From Sperchopsis tessellata (taxonomy: Eukaryota; Arthropoda; Insecta; Coleoptera; Hydrophilidae): 37,707 bases of DNA. The notes under the pieces were generated by a model. It did no database searches and was not told where the DNA came from. It saw nothing but the letters and a program-made list of their open reading frames with translations. Shown in pieces: positions 21,833 through 31,610 of the stretch; the first letter of the stretch is position 1, and each line of letters begins with the position of its first letter. The stretch is from positions 1-37,707 of the forward strand of contig JAWQRN010000116.1 in the NCBI GenBank assembly GCA_033557685.1, in the 5' to 3' direction. The translations under genes and the position numbers were made by a program.

Positions 21833-23349
21833 AGGAATTGCGTATTCTGCCTTGGCTGTAACTAAATTCTAAATGCTAGTAATCTAACTGCACAAAAGGG
21901 GCACGTTTTCTTTTCATCTACTATACAAAAATTATTATTTTTTTTGAGTTTTTCAATATGTTGGGATTATGTTTCACCTAATGAAATAAAAGGCTATTAG
22001 AAAACGTGACCTTCTTGATATAGATTAATCTACACAGAAAGACAGACGAAAAACAAAAATAGAAAACAAAAAACAATCAATACACAAAATAAACACAAAA
22101 ACTAAGAAAAAAGAAGAGTTAGTAGTATTGAACTAAAGAAAATAAAATCACACAACTGCTAATTAGCTAGCAAGAGAAGTGGGAAACAAACCAATTCGCA
22201 AACACAAAATTTTTACGTTATTATTTATTCATTTATTTGCTGACAAATTTTATTTAATATGTACTTGTTTTAACAGACTACTTTTCAAAATTTAATGCTT
22301 AAGAAAGGGAAAATATATTTAGTATTAACTATACTATAACATTCATAATATTTTGACATTTTTGTGTACATTTAGTACAATTAGTAACATTACTTTCAAT
22401 ATTCAATGTTTATGCAACACAAAATTTATTCAGCATTAATTTAAAATCAAAAGGAATATTCATGGTTAATCTTTGTTATTGAATTCTATATCTTTCAATC
22501 ATGTTTAATTATTTACAAATGCTATTAATTTATAATTCGAACAAAAATGTATCTAGTGCCGATCAACTAAACAAAATACATTACAAATTGTAACAAAATA
22601 TTGCTAAATATATTTTTAGGACTACTAATTTGATAATGAACACGGCATTCAACTATTAGTTAACTTGCACAATTTAGCTATTTTGCTACCATATTTCGGT
22701 TCAATATAAATTCACAGATATAATTCGTTGTCAGGAATGCTTATTTACACAGGTGTTTGTTGAAAGATCAAAATTTTAGACGAAACATTAATATTTACAA
22801 AATAAACAGCTTTCAAAACCATGGCATATTATGCTGCAGTAGTTGATTCTCGTTAATGCTGAAAATCACTTCCAGTTATTTGAACGGGAGTAATCCCGAC
22901 GTTTGTTAAGTTTCCTTGATTTAATTTAAGTAAAGAATTGAGAAATATATTCGTATTCTAACATTTAAATAATGAAAAATTTTATACATGTAAGTTGAAA
23001 TTGCAAAATGGCAAGTGCTTTATTAAAATACGAAAGTTATTACGTACAAATAAAATTTCTAGTAGTGTACTGAGAGAAAAGAACTTTCATATCTTACTTT
23101 TTAAAAAAATAAATTTATAATATTTAAACTTTGTGAGCATAAATCAGATCTTTCTCATATATAATATGCACAAACTTATTACCAACTGTATAAAGGTTAA
23201 GTAGAAGAACTTCCCCACAATCTATCTAGATACAAAAAGAATTGGCATGTTTCTCACAGAAAAATTTTAAGGAACGTTACCACCCTTGTCGCTTTATAAG
23301 GTCCAAAGATGAGCCTCGGCGGGGTGGGTGGTAAAGTTCCCGTATGTTA
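21833..23349 (-). other. mbl: mbl intron DNA, AT-rich
   Basis: Contains an A-rich tract near 22030-22150 on the plus strand, and otherwise nothing recognised. The last 70 bp before the exon (23280-23349) become GC-richer. Confidence 0.55.
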
Positions 23350-23412
23350 CTAAGTAAAAGATAAAGACAGAAAAGAATTAGCGAGCGTGCGCCCTAAGAC
23401 TGCGTAGCATAC
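23350..23412 (-). CDS. mbl: Possible alternative C-terminus of mbl by intron retention
   Basis: If the donor GTATGC at 23412 is ignored, the zinc-finger exon frame continues for 20 residues (VCYAVLGRTLANSFLSLSFT) to a TAG at 23352-23350. This would yield a Muscleblind ending just after zinc finger 4, without the KKRP motif and tail. Plausible as a minor isoform; transcript evidence is needed. Confidence 0.3.
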   Translation of the reverse strand, partial: VCYAVLGRTLANSFLSLSFT

Positions 23413-23628
23413 CGCGCTAGCCCGAGACTGTGCGGCCTTGATTTGGGCTTGGAGGTGCAGAGGGGGGTGGAAATAGCGGCAGGGGTCGCGGTTGCAGCGG
23501 CCCTTGACTGCATCCATGCAGACAGTGACAGTGCCGTCCTCGTTGGCCGTCACAGAGTCGGCGGGATGCGCAAAGCGGCACTCTGACTCTGCGCGCTTGC
23601 ACGCCCCGCGCTGGTACTCGCGGCACAC
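23413..23628 (-). CDS. mbl: mbl exon with CCCH zinc fingers 3 and 4
   Basis: Encodes 72 residues that form the second tandem pair of CCCH fingers, which bind YGCY-type motifs in pre-mRNA. Finger 3 uses Cys2, Cys10, Cys17 and His21 (C-x7-C-x6-C-x3-H) within VCREYQRGACKR...CRFAHP. Finger 4 uses Cys37, Cys45, Cys50 and His54 (C-x7-C-x4-C-x3-H) within VCMDAVKGRC...CRYFHPP. All ligands are intact. The helix HLQAQIKAAQSRASA ends the exon at a GTATGC donor. The acceptor is CTGCTGTAG before 23628, and the first codon is GTG (Val) in phase 0. Drosophila mbl makes proteins with either one or two finger pairs, so this exon is likely a cassette here too. It is strongly GC-rich relative to the introns. 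Confidence 0.96.
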
Positions 23629-23671
23629 CTACAGCAGACACCCGGCTCAAGCCACCGCTGCAATGGCCTTG

Positions 23672-23782
23672 GAGACGGTTCCACGTCGACGACATTCTTG
23701 GGTGCACCAAAAGGATCCATACCGGGACATTCATTTAAACTAATTGGCGCCCACGATTGAGTCGTCGGCGTGGAACCGTCTC
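23672..23782 (-). promoter_or_regulatory. Long GC-rich inverted repeat 44 nt upstream of the zinc-finger exon
   Basis: The 22-nt arm 23672-23693 is the reverse complement of 23761-23782 at 21 of 22 positions, with a 67-nt interior. The interior can add a further partial stem (GGGTGC near 23700 with GCGCCC near 23751). In the mbl RNA the hairpin ends about 44 nt before the acceptor at 23629, where the branch point is expected. The arms are about 50-60% GC in an AT-rich intron. It could be a splicing control structure, a MITE remnant or a small-RNA precursor. Confidence 0.5.
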
Positions 23783-23834
23783 GAAAGAACAACCTAATTG
23801 CTACAGGGTAGTACTTGATGCACAAAATAATAGT

Positions 23835-23890
23835 GCCCGATCCCGTGTGTACCACTAAACCAAAAGGAAAGAGCTAAAGTGGGATCGGGC
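23835..23890 (-). repeat. Second hairpin next to the first (10-bp perfect stem)
   Basis: GCCCGATCCC (23835-23844) is perfectly complementary to GGGATCGGGC (23881-23890). A short outer AGT/ACT pair can extend it. It lies 53 bp from the 23672-23782 inverted repeat in the same GC-richer patch, so both may belong to one structured unit or one inserted element. Confidence 0.45.
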
Positions 23891-23899
23891 TTTACTAAA

Positions 23900-25916
23900 G
23901 GTACTTCAAGTGACCGTACAGGTTCACCAAGAGCATAAATACTAACCAGCAGGAGGTTTATTTAAAAGCTTTACTATACCTGAAGCTTACTATTATTGCA
24001 GTGTAAGCATTGATTGATTAATATTTAGGTTTAGGTATGGCTTAGAGAGTAAAAGGATAAACTAACACATGCGTCTTTAAGGGTGACAGTTGCAGTACAA
24101 TTTTACTCTAAATAATATTTCATATTATAAAAGAAAATAGATAGGTTCATTATTTGTGTATACTTTTTGTCAACTAAACTAATATACCCAAAAAACTGTT
24201 GTAAATTTTCTATAAAATGAGTACGATAATCCTTTAAGACATGATTTCCATGGTCAGTTGTATTTTTAAATTCAATTACATATTTTAAAACTAAGTATGT
24301 ATGACAAATTTCCTTTTGTACACGTTTATTTGCAGATATTCTAGGAAAACTCCTTGTATAGTTTAATATTTTCAACTACATATCGTTTACCCTAGTCTAA
24401 TAGTATCATTATACAAAAATGTTAAGACACTACCAATAGAAATCTAAATATATAGCAGATTTACGTAGCCAAGTAATATACAATCAAATCATCATACAAT
24501 TAAGAAAACAAATCATTATCAGTTTGTAACATTAATATCCTAATGAAGTCTTACATTGTTTCGCTGTACTAAAGAAAACAAATCGCTGTCTTGCTAGGCC
24601 GCTATTTGTTTGTACGAAACTATTTAGTTGTCAATTTTCCAAAGCCATAATAGTATAGAACCGAAAAGTGCGGTATTGGTGAATAAAAATATTTTCAGTT
24701 GCAAAATTGATGCGAATGCGATATTTGTAGAAAGGAAGTAAAACATGATAGTGATCTTCAAAACATAGAAGAAAGAGTATAAACAAGTATTCGAGAAGTT
24801 TCGACGAACTGAGGAATTTAACTTTTTCATTACAGTGTAGGAGTTTGGTGTATTCTAAAAATGTACTATGTATTCCCAAGAAATGTTGTAATAGCCATTG
24901 AAATTAAAATCTAAATGGGAGTACCAAGTAAAACGAAATTGGGACCTTGTATATTAAACCATTAAAGGTATTAGGCTTAATGTGGTACTTAAAACTTCTG
25001 TACATTTTTATATTATAAAATCCGAAAGAAATTTGTCATAAATTAGTTCATTAAAACAGTTGCCATGTAATATTTATGCTTTTGACTAACCTGTACCTAA
25101 TATGTGTGAAAAAATAACTCTCTATCGAGGATAAAAATGTTCAAATACCAGTACAAACATTTGCTTGTGCGAAAATGTAGGGATAATTCATACAGTATAA
25201 AAAAATCAAAAATAAACGAAAATAAAAACTCACATCGTGCAAATTCGATAGAAAGTTACAAAGGTGCAGTTAAGCCTAAAAACCTCATCGTTAGTTATGT
25301 ACAGCACAATAATATTGTGTGTAAAAGGTTTATATTACAAAGGAATTTACTCTACAATCTATGAGGCTTGGTTAATTTAGCGTTTATTTAAAGTGTTTAG
25401 TGTTATTTGTGTGCTTATTAGCGATTATTACCTCATGATATAATTGGTAGTAAGCTATAGATTAAATCCAGCTTTTAAAGAAGAAACGAATCTAAAGAAA
25501 ATAAAAGCATAATGAAAATAATAACTTAATAAATAATAAGCATGCTACGGTTAATATCAAATAATAATAAAAAATAAGTAATAGCATATAAAAAAAGAAA
25601 ATACAAATTATAAATTTAAAATAAAAACAATAATTTGATTTGAATTAATTAAACAAAGAAAAATAAAGTTGAATAGAAATAAATAAAACTATATAAAATA
25701 TTAATAGCATAAAGTAAATAAACGAAAAGGGCCAAAAATAATAAAAGAAAGTACTGCTAACAATTATCCCTGAAGTACTATATACTTGGTGTCGCAAAAA
25801 CCTCTTTTTTCACATAAAAAATTTGAAATTTCCAATCGGTTTGCGATTCATTGTAATCAATAAAAAGTAAAACTCCTAACGTAACTCTAGGTTTGAACCA
25901 AAAGAATAAAACATAC
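23900..25916 (-). other. mbl: mbl intron DNA
   Basis: Remainder of the intron between the linker exon and the finger 3-4 exon. AT-rich, with a low-complexity A/T tract (AATAATAAAA-type words) at about 25490-25760. Short open frames here (up to 90 codons) have AT-driven composition and no domain. Confidence 0.55.
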
Positions 25917-26099
25917 CTCTAATCGATCGGATCTAGGCATTTTTTGTTGTGCTACAACAGTCTGAGGTACTACCCCGAGGGGTGAGGCAACTCCTGTGGG
26001 GTCTGGACCCATAATCGTTGGCATTATTGGCCCAGGTGCAAAGTATGGACTATATGTACTTCCAACTTGAGGCATTCCAGTCAGGTACGGATTGGTGGC
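25917..26099 (-). CDS. mbl: mbl linker exon (61 residues, ATNPYLTG...RSDRLE)
   Basis: Encodes the linker between the two zinc-finger pairs. The acceptor is TTTTGTTTAG before 26099 and the donor GTATGT after 25917, phase 0 at both ends. It begins ATNPYLTGMPQVGSTYSPYF, continues with Pro/Gly-rich GPDPTG and GVVPQTVVAQQK, and ends PRSDRLE, which joins the next exon's VCREYQRG exactly as in Mbl and in vertebrate MBNL (MRTDRLEVCREYQRG). An ATG-initiated frame from 26075 runs on into the intron, so it misses the first 8 residues and adds false ones at the end; the splice sites define the true exon. In MBNL this flexible linker lets the two finger pairs contact separate motifs. Confidence 0.95.
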
Positions 26100-27830
26100 C
26101 TAAACAAAACAAAACAGTTAATTCATGATACATACCTAGAAGAACATCAAAAAAAAGCTACAGCACATGCAAAGCTAATGATATACGGCTGGAGTCCCAC
26201 TTTCGTTAAACTCTTTGAAGGTTATAACCTTTATAAACATATTAGTAGATGCATAGTTCATAAAATGTATACGACCATGTCAACATTTTTGAACATGAAG
26301 AACCTTCTCTAAAAAAAAAAAACCTTACAACATTTATTCACATAATGTAATGGTCTATTTGATTTAACATTCTGTTCTTTTTTAGCTCGAAAAGAGTATC
26401 TAGTATATTTAAGTTTAACCAGCGTTTTGGACAATAATTTATCTTCGGGTCTACTACTGTACTTTCAAAAATGGAAATGGAAATGAAACCAAAAGCAAAA
26501 GCAAACAATATGATAGAAACATCTAAACATATAAAAACATTATCATATATGTTCAGAATATGTCTATTATGAGTCTCTTAACCATTTTGTTTCTCGTTAG
26601 ACAACTGCTTTGGGAATCAATACAGCTCAATTAAATAAATCTAAATCCCATATTTTTCAATTCTAGATATGCTGAGGTATTTAAACATGGCCCCGAATGA
26701 AGAACAAAACCATAAAAATAGTACTTAGAGATGGCAAAAAACCTTAACTTATGGCCAATGACTATTAGAGAAAATAGTTGACGATTTCCTGCAGAGTTTA
26801 AGAATTAAAGTTTGGTGAGTTTGAAAAGGAAATATTCTAGAGCCTAATGTACCACAATGAAAGCTAGTGTAACCCGTCAGATTCCTATTTTTTGCCATTG
26901 TGCATTCACAATATGTCTTCAAAAATAACTGAATTTTTCAGAGAGAACTAACTTCAAGAAATAAGAGTTTACATGAAAATAGGCGTCTGATTTGAAAATG
27001 TCTAACGTTAATAGTTAGTCAAATTATTCTGAAAATTAGTACATCAAATTCAAAACGAAACAAAAGCTAACCTAACCAATAATGTCAAATCAATGTATGG
27101 GTGGACAATAAATGAATTACCTCATAGTTTTCACATAGGACACGCGGATGTAAGTTCTAATTTTATAATATAGCAGCCTCGTAAACTTAGATAAATTATT
27201 GTCCATAGTCAGCCTGTTTCGCGGAAAAAACCGTGAATTATAAAGCATATAATCTATTTTCCAAGACTAGGCCGACGTGCAACACAACGTTCGGGTTTAA
27301 ATGTACTCCACGAGACGCTGAGGAAGAATAGTTAACTTCAGGTTCGGGATTATACCCGGATAATTCCGTGAAGTAATGAAAGTTTTAACTTCTCGTTCTC
27401 TTCCTACAGGCTCTCGACATCGCACCGAATGAATAAAATGTAGCCTGCGAAATGACAGAATCGACCCTTTTCAACGTTTACTTCTTTCTTTTTAATTGGA
27501 AGCAAAGCAAAATGTAAAGACCCTAAAGCCGCGAAAATTGTTTGATCTATTTAATATAAATAACCAAACAGGTTAGAGATTACCATAGAATAATGATAAA
27601 TTATGGCACTGTATAAATCGATGAATTTTATTAAAATATTCATGCCGACTTTTGGTGAATATGAATGAGAACGAAAATTATGAATGGAATAGTTCATGGA
27701 ATTGCATGAATAATTGAGATGACATCACATTTACTAATTCTTCGTGCGTTACACATACAGACCAATAACTTCCAAAAGTGCAGTCTGAAAGAAAAGTAAC
27801 AAAAGAGTGCTAAGAAAAACACATCAGAAA
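26100..27830 (-). other. mbl: mbl intron DNA, 3' part of the 7-kb intron
   Basis: AT-rich, with a slightly GC-richer stretch near 27270-27480. A 14-bp perfect palindrome (AAGGTTATAACCTT, 26218-26231) was noted. No exon or mobile element recognised. Confidence 0.5.
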
Positions 27831-27839
27831 TAGTCGCGA

Positions 27840-28380
27840 TATTTTTATTTGCTTTGCAACTGTCAAATTCAAACATTTTAGTTATATGGAGAGATACAGC
27901 AACAAGCGACGTAAGTAACACAGATAACTGAGATATACTATCAGGAGAAACAAGTTCATTGGTAATGACTGTAAAAGCAGGACATACAAAGTGATGGTAT
28001 GCTCCATTCTTACTTACACAACCTAAACCAGAACTGACACAACAAAATTCCAGGACCATGGAGATGAATGTTCTAAGGACCATATCAGGTGTAACATTCG
28101 TCAACACCACATAAATGACGACATCAGGGAGAAATATAGCATTCGAGGCGTGGTTAAATAGGCTAAGACCAGAAGAAAATAATGGAACAACCACGAGGAG
28201 AGGATGAGGAAGGAGCGTCTTACCCGCATTTGTAAAAACGGACGACCCACGGAAAAGTGACCACCTGGATGACCGCCCGAATGATAGGCCCAAAGCTGGC
28301 AATCCTCATCCACAGAACAACAGCTACAGGCCGAGGAGGAGGATCCTCCTAGCTTAAAGAGGAAGAAGAAGAAAAATATT
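27840..28380 (+). mobile_element. 3' end of an RTE-like non-LTR retrotransposon
   Basis: A decayed terminal part of a LINE reverse-transcriptase protein on the plus strand. Readable blocks include VCSILTYTT near 28000, DDIREKYSIRGVVK then stop, WNNHEERMRKERLTRICK and NGRPTEK. These correspond to the post-RT C-terminal region of insect RTE/BovB-like elements (..R..W..H..RM...RL..IA..G.P..RR..GRP). The run WQSSSTEQQLQ and a GAGGAAGAAGAAGAA tail close the element at about 28380. Several in-frame stops and frame changes show it is dead. The left limit is approximate. Confidence 0.7.
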
Positions 28381-28444
28381 ACATAATGAATGTGGGTTTA
28401 ATTAATATTTGCAATGGATATGGTATGTAAAAAAGCACTTGTTA

Positions 28445-28446
<2 letters not shown>

Positions 28447-28488
<42 letters not shown>
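28447..28488. repeat. (AT)21 microsatellite
   Basis: An uninterrupted AT dinucleotide run of 42 bp, in the intron between the RTE and DUF4817 mariner relics. Confidence 0.97.
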
Positions 28489-28494
<6 letters not shown>

Positions 28495-28831
28495 TTATTA
28501 TACACACACAGGGGATTGGAATAAAGTATGGATTCATGGAAATATTTCTGAAGTGGAACTGATAATTTCCATGAACTGTTGTACGTAACAGTAGACACAT
28601 GACGCGATGGGTACAATTTGAATTGCGTTGAACTTATATGTTTTTATTTCAAAAAAAACACTATATTTTTTAATATTTCAAAGACCTCCTCCATAGCCGA
28701 AAAGAATAACCATTTAGTTTTTTTGTCTCAATAAAATACCTCGTTTATGTAGAAGGCGAAAGGATTGCTAGTCATTTTAGTTTATATTTAATTGTCATTA
28801 ATACCTGCCAGTGTCAATATCTACATCGGAA

Positions 28832-29412
28832 ATGTTTCATTTTACTGGAAAAGAGCGGATTGAAATATTAAAGATGATCGACTTTGGTGATCGTGTTAGA
28901 ACTCACCAAGAAATGTGTGACTTATTTAATGTTTTACGCCCAGAACGTAATTCCTATAAAGCACTATGTTGTTGGTAAAACATATAAACAATACAATTTG
29001 AATGGGACAGTAAAAAATGTTCCAAAAAGTGGAAGACCACAACTAATGCAATTGTTAGACAATTGCTATATAATTGAAGAAGAGTCGTCTCAAAACTTCT
29101 ACCACATCTCTTGCATCACACCATAGTATAAATCGTCGATATTTAGCCAAAATATTGAAAAGCGAAAAGTACCACCTTTAACATTTCCAAATTGATAGAT
29201 TGGACGTAGATAGTTTATTGAATGGCTCGCTCGTTCCACAGACCTTAATCCTATGAATTTTTAAAAAATACTTAAAATCAGTTGTTTATGCGAGACGTCC
29301 AAACAATTTTCAAGAATTGCGACAAAGGAGAATAGTTGAATGCGATGTAATTCGTAGGGACTGGCTACTACTTACAAAACTTCGAACATCCTACATCGAT
29401 TTAATATAAAAT
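28832..29412 (+). mobile_element. Relic of a DUF4817-type mariner/IS630 transposon
   Basis: From ATG 28832 the frame reads MFHFTGKERIEILKMIDFGD, then a helix-turn-helix region with CDLFN and RPERN, then a stop. The next frame continues VGKTYKQYNLNGTVKNVPKSGRPQ, a typical DUF4817 N-terminal domain. Near 29220-29290 the pieces STDLNPMNF (family SPDLTPLDFF, third catalytic-motif region) and the following FLK block appear, and the end reads TKLRTSYIDLI then stop. The middle of the transposase, including the first two catalytic Asp motifs, is missing, so the copy is internally deleted. Terminal inverted repeats were not identified. Confidence 0.75.
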
Positions 29413-29438
29413 CTATATTCTGAATTAATACAAAAATT

Positions 29439-29850
29439 GAAAGTCTTCTTAGAACCCCAAAGGACGCAATCCCTCTAGAATATCAAGGAGTGTATGAAGT
29501 GCCTAGCTGCGACTGTGAGAGGACCTACATCGGACAGACAAATCGACGTATCTCAACCTGTGTGAAAGAGCACGAATTGGTAAAAAAGAGATTGGAAGTA
29601 TCATGCGCTCTAACTCAACACACAGGACACAAAAACAATTTCGCGTGTAATATATCTTAAACACCGAACTTATTGCCCGAATTCACGTGACGATGGCTTG
29701 ACGTCCACGTGGAAACCAGTCATTGGCAAACCGAGACCGAATGGCATCTGATTAATTAGATCTCGCGATGGCTCAAGGATATCAGCCGAAAGCTCGATAA
29801 AGCTCGTTCTTCTCAGAACCAAGAAGCACATTCGTAGCATAAATCTTGAA
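29439..29850 (+). mobile_element. Penelope-like retroelement fragment with GIY-YIG domain
   Basis: An open frame of about 73 codons (29439-29660) reads ESLLRTPKDAIPLEYQGVYE, then PSCDCERTYIGQTNRRIST, then VKEHELVKKRLE and CALTQHTGHKNNF. The spacing GVYE...YIGQTNRR...EH is the GIY-YIG endonuclease module that ends Penelope-like element reverse transcriptases (family GVYxIPCxxCxxxYIGQTxRxLxxRxxEH). The N-terminal half of the module is intact. The reverse transcriptase upstream is absent and the frame stops shortly after the HTGH motif, with weak continuation to about 29850. It abuts the mariner relic, so one may have inserted next to or into the other. Confidence 0.82.
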
Positions 29851-31330
29851 AGTCATATTCTCCATACTACACCCATGAAAGAATAGACAATTTGACATCT
29901 AGAAGTTTTAATAAAAAAAGAATTCATTGACGTACAATATTTGTCATGACCAGAAACCAAAAAGAAGAAACTGTAGTATTTCCTATATATTCGTAAAATG
30001 TATAGTTTCTTCTAAATCGTCCATGTCATTTTAAATATAAATATATAGTTGAATTTTATAGCCAAATGGAACCAACAAAGAAAAGTTTTTTTTTTAGCTA
30101 CAAACTAATCAAGAAGTGATTATTTAGAGTTACTCTATAATTTGGGATCTTCTTCACTTAAAAGAGGTAAATAGGCTTTACCACAGTACAATAAATTAAA
30201 TAAACTACTAGTAAGATGCATACTGCATTTACAAATTGTTGCATTACCATTACAGCTACCACCAACTTAATCTCTGAAGATAATAATATCTTAGCACTTA
30301 AAACAAACTGATTTTGTGGGTCTAATATCAACTTTGCATCACAGGTACTTCATCAAATATAATATGGTACTTCATCAAGTATAACATATGTCTATGTTTG
30401 ATATATGGTCAAAAAAGCAAACATGTTTTTGCCAATTATATACAATTGTTCAAAGGATAATTTGAATGGATTCCTTCAAAGAGTTTGACGCTTAACTGGT
30501 TCTACCATCGTCTATGTACACTCACGATATAAAAAAAATATATGAATAACTACCAAGAGATAAAAAGCCGCGTTACTCTCGTCATCTCTCTCAGATGTGA
30601 ATTTCAGCTTGCCAATTTGGTCGAGGATGTTAACATACAATGCACACAATCTCATGAGTCAGTACAAGTGCCCATAAACAAATATTTCAATTTGCAAACA
30701 ATGCCATTATTAGCCCTACTCTGATGTCATCTATCCTTATTATTGAAAGTGCATTGCATGTTATGCCACCGTTTCTAACTAACAAACTGATGGCACATGA
30801 TAATCACTGATAGGATCAGATCTCGAATGACATCCAAGACCCTTCGAGCTAACATGTTGGGTTAGATTAAAATACTGATTGAATAATGCTTTAATTTTGG
30901 AGACTATATTAAAAGAATTACTGCTTGATAGACAAATAGTACGTAGGATACTCGAGCAACATACGGTTTAGTTTAGTTTCATGTTCAAAATGAATAGGGA
31001 CATTTTTTATGAATACTGTAATATATAGCTTATACTAATAAGTACCCTTCATCCTTTTAACTATATTTATTTTTATCTTACATATTTTGGCAGTAATACT
31101 GCTTACTGGGCAGAGTTACAGAATCCAAATATTATAAAGAAAAAGTACTTACCCCAAATGGTATCATGCTTCTTGAGGGTGTAGAATATGAATATGCTCT
31201 AAAAGTATCAACGTTTCCTTCACCACTGAAGATAATAACATCGAATCCACATGATCTACACCTTAAAGAAGCATGTGTGACCAACATATTTATGTTACTA
31301 AACCTATAATAAGTCTGATTCGAGATCTGT
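29851..31330. other. mbl: mbl intron DNA
   Basis: AT-rich. A 22-bp tandem duplication is at 30344-30387. A 67-codon minus-strand frame at 31132-31335 runs into a donor-like GGGGTAAGTAC near 31145, but no phase-compatible exon could be built. Nothing else recognised. Confidence 0.45.
30344..30387. repeat. 22-bp tandem duplication (GGTACTTCATCAA...)
   Basis: Two adjacent 22-bp copies, 30344-30365 and 30366-30387, differ at two positions. A simple local duplication. Confidence 0.85.
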
Positions 31331-31344
31331 ACCAATGAGGTCCT

Positions 31345-31610
31345 AATTGAGTCACTTAACGGTAAGGTAATACTAAACTAGAAGCGTAAAGCGTTTTGCC
31401 TAAGGTAATTGGGTTCGAGTTACCATCAGTGCATACTGCTCGTCAAGAGACATGGAGAGGTGCGGGAAGAGGGTGAAGGGCAGGCAGTCAACCGGGGTGT
31501 CCACCTCCAAAAACAACCCAATTAGTACCAACACCAACTACAGCGGCTGGGCCGCATGCACGTGCATAAATCTACAACTAAGTCTTGGCTCGGTTGTTCA
31601 ATTATACTGA
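31345..31610 (+). mobile_element. Possible SINE of a second type
   Basis: A GC-richer stretch with TTGAGTCACTTAACGGTAAGG (A-box-like in position) and, about 70 bp on, GGGTTCGAGTTACC, close to a tRNA B box. The tRNA-like spacing and the GC-rich body that follows (to about 31590) suggest a tRNA-derived SINE. It is unrelated by eye to the family at 12-13 kb. No target duplication or second copy was found in the window. Confidence 0.3.

Noticed and set aside
23417..23855. Several overlapping frames on both strands around the finger 3-4 exon
   Set aside because: The true exon frame with all eight Cys/His ligands is 23628-23413; the others are shadows caused by high GC.
25490..25760. Repeated AATAATAAAA words resembling an array
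   Set aside because: Irregular low-complexity A/T sequence without spacers; not a CRISPR or a defined satellite.
27694..28302. 202-codon minus-strand open frame, the second-longest complete frame in the window
   Set aside because: It is antisense to a plus-strand RTE-like retrotransposon tail whose residues are recognisable; its own translation is hydrophobic and matches nothing.
31132..31335. 67-codon minus-strand frame followed by a good donor GTAAGT
   Set aside because: The possible exon between TTTTAG and this donor is 46 bp, not compatible with phase 0 joining, and its peptide is not a known Mbl segment.
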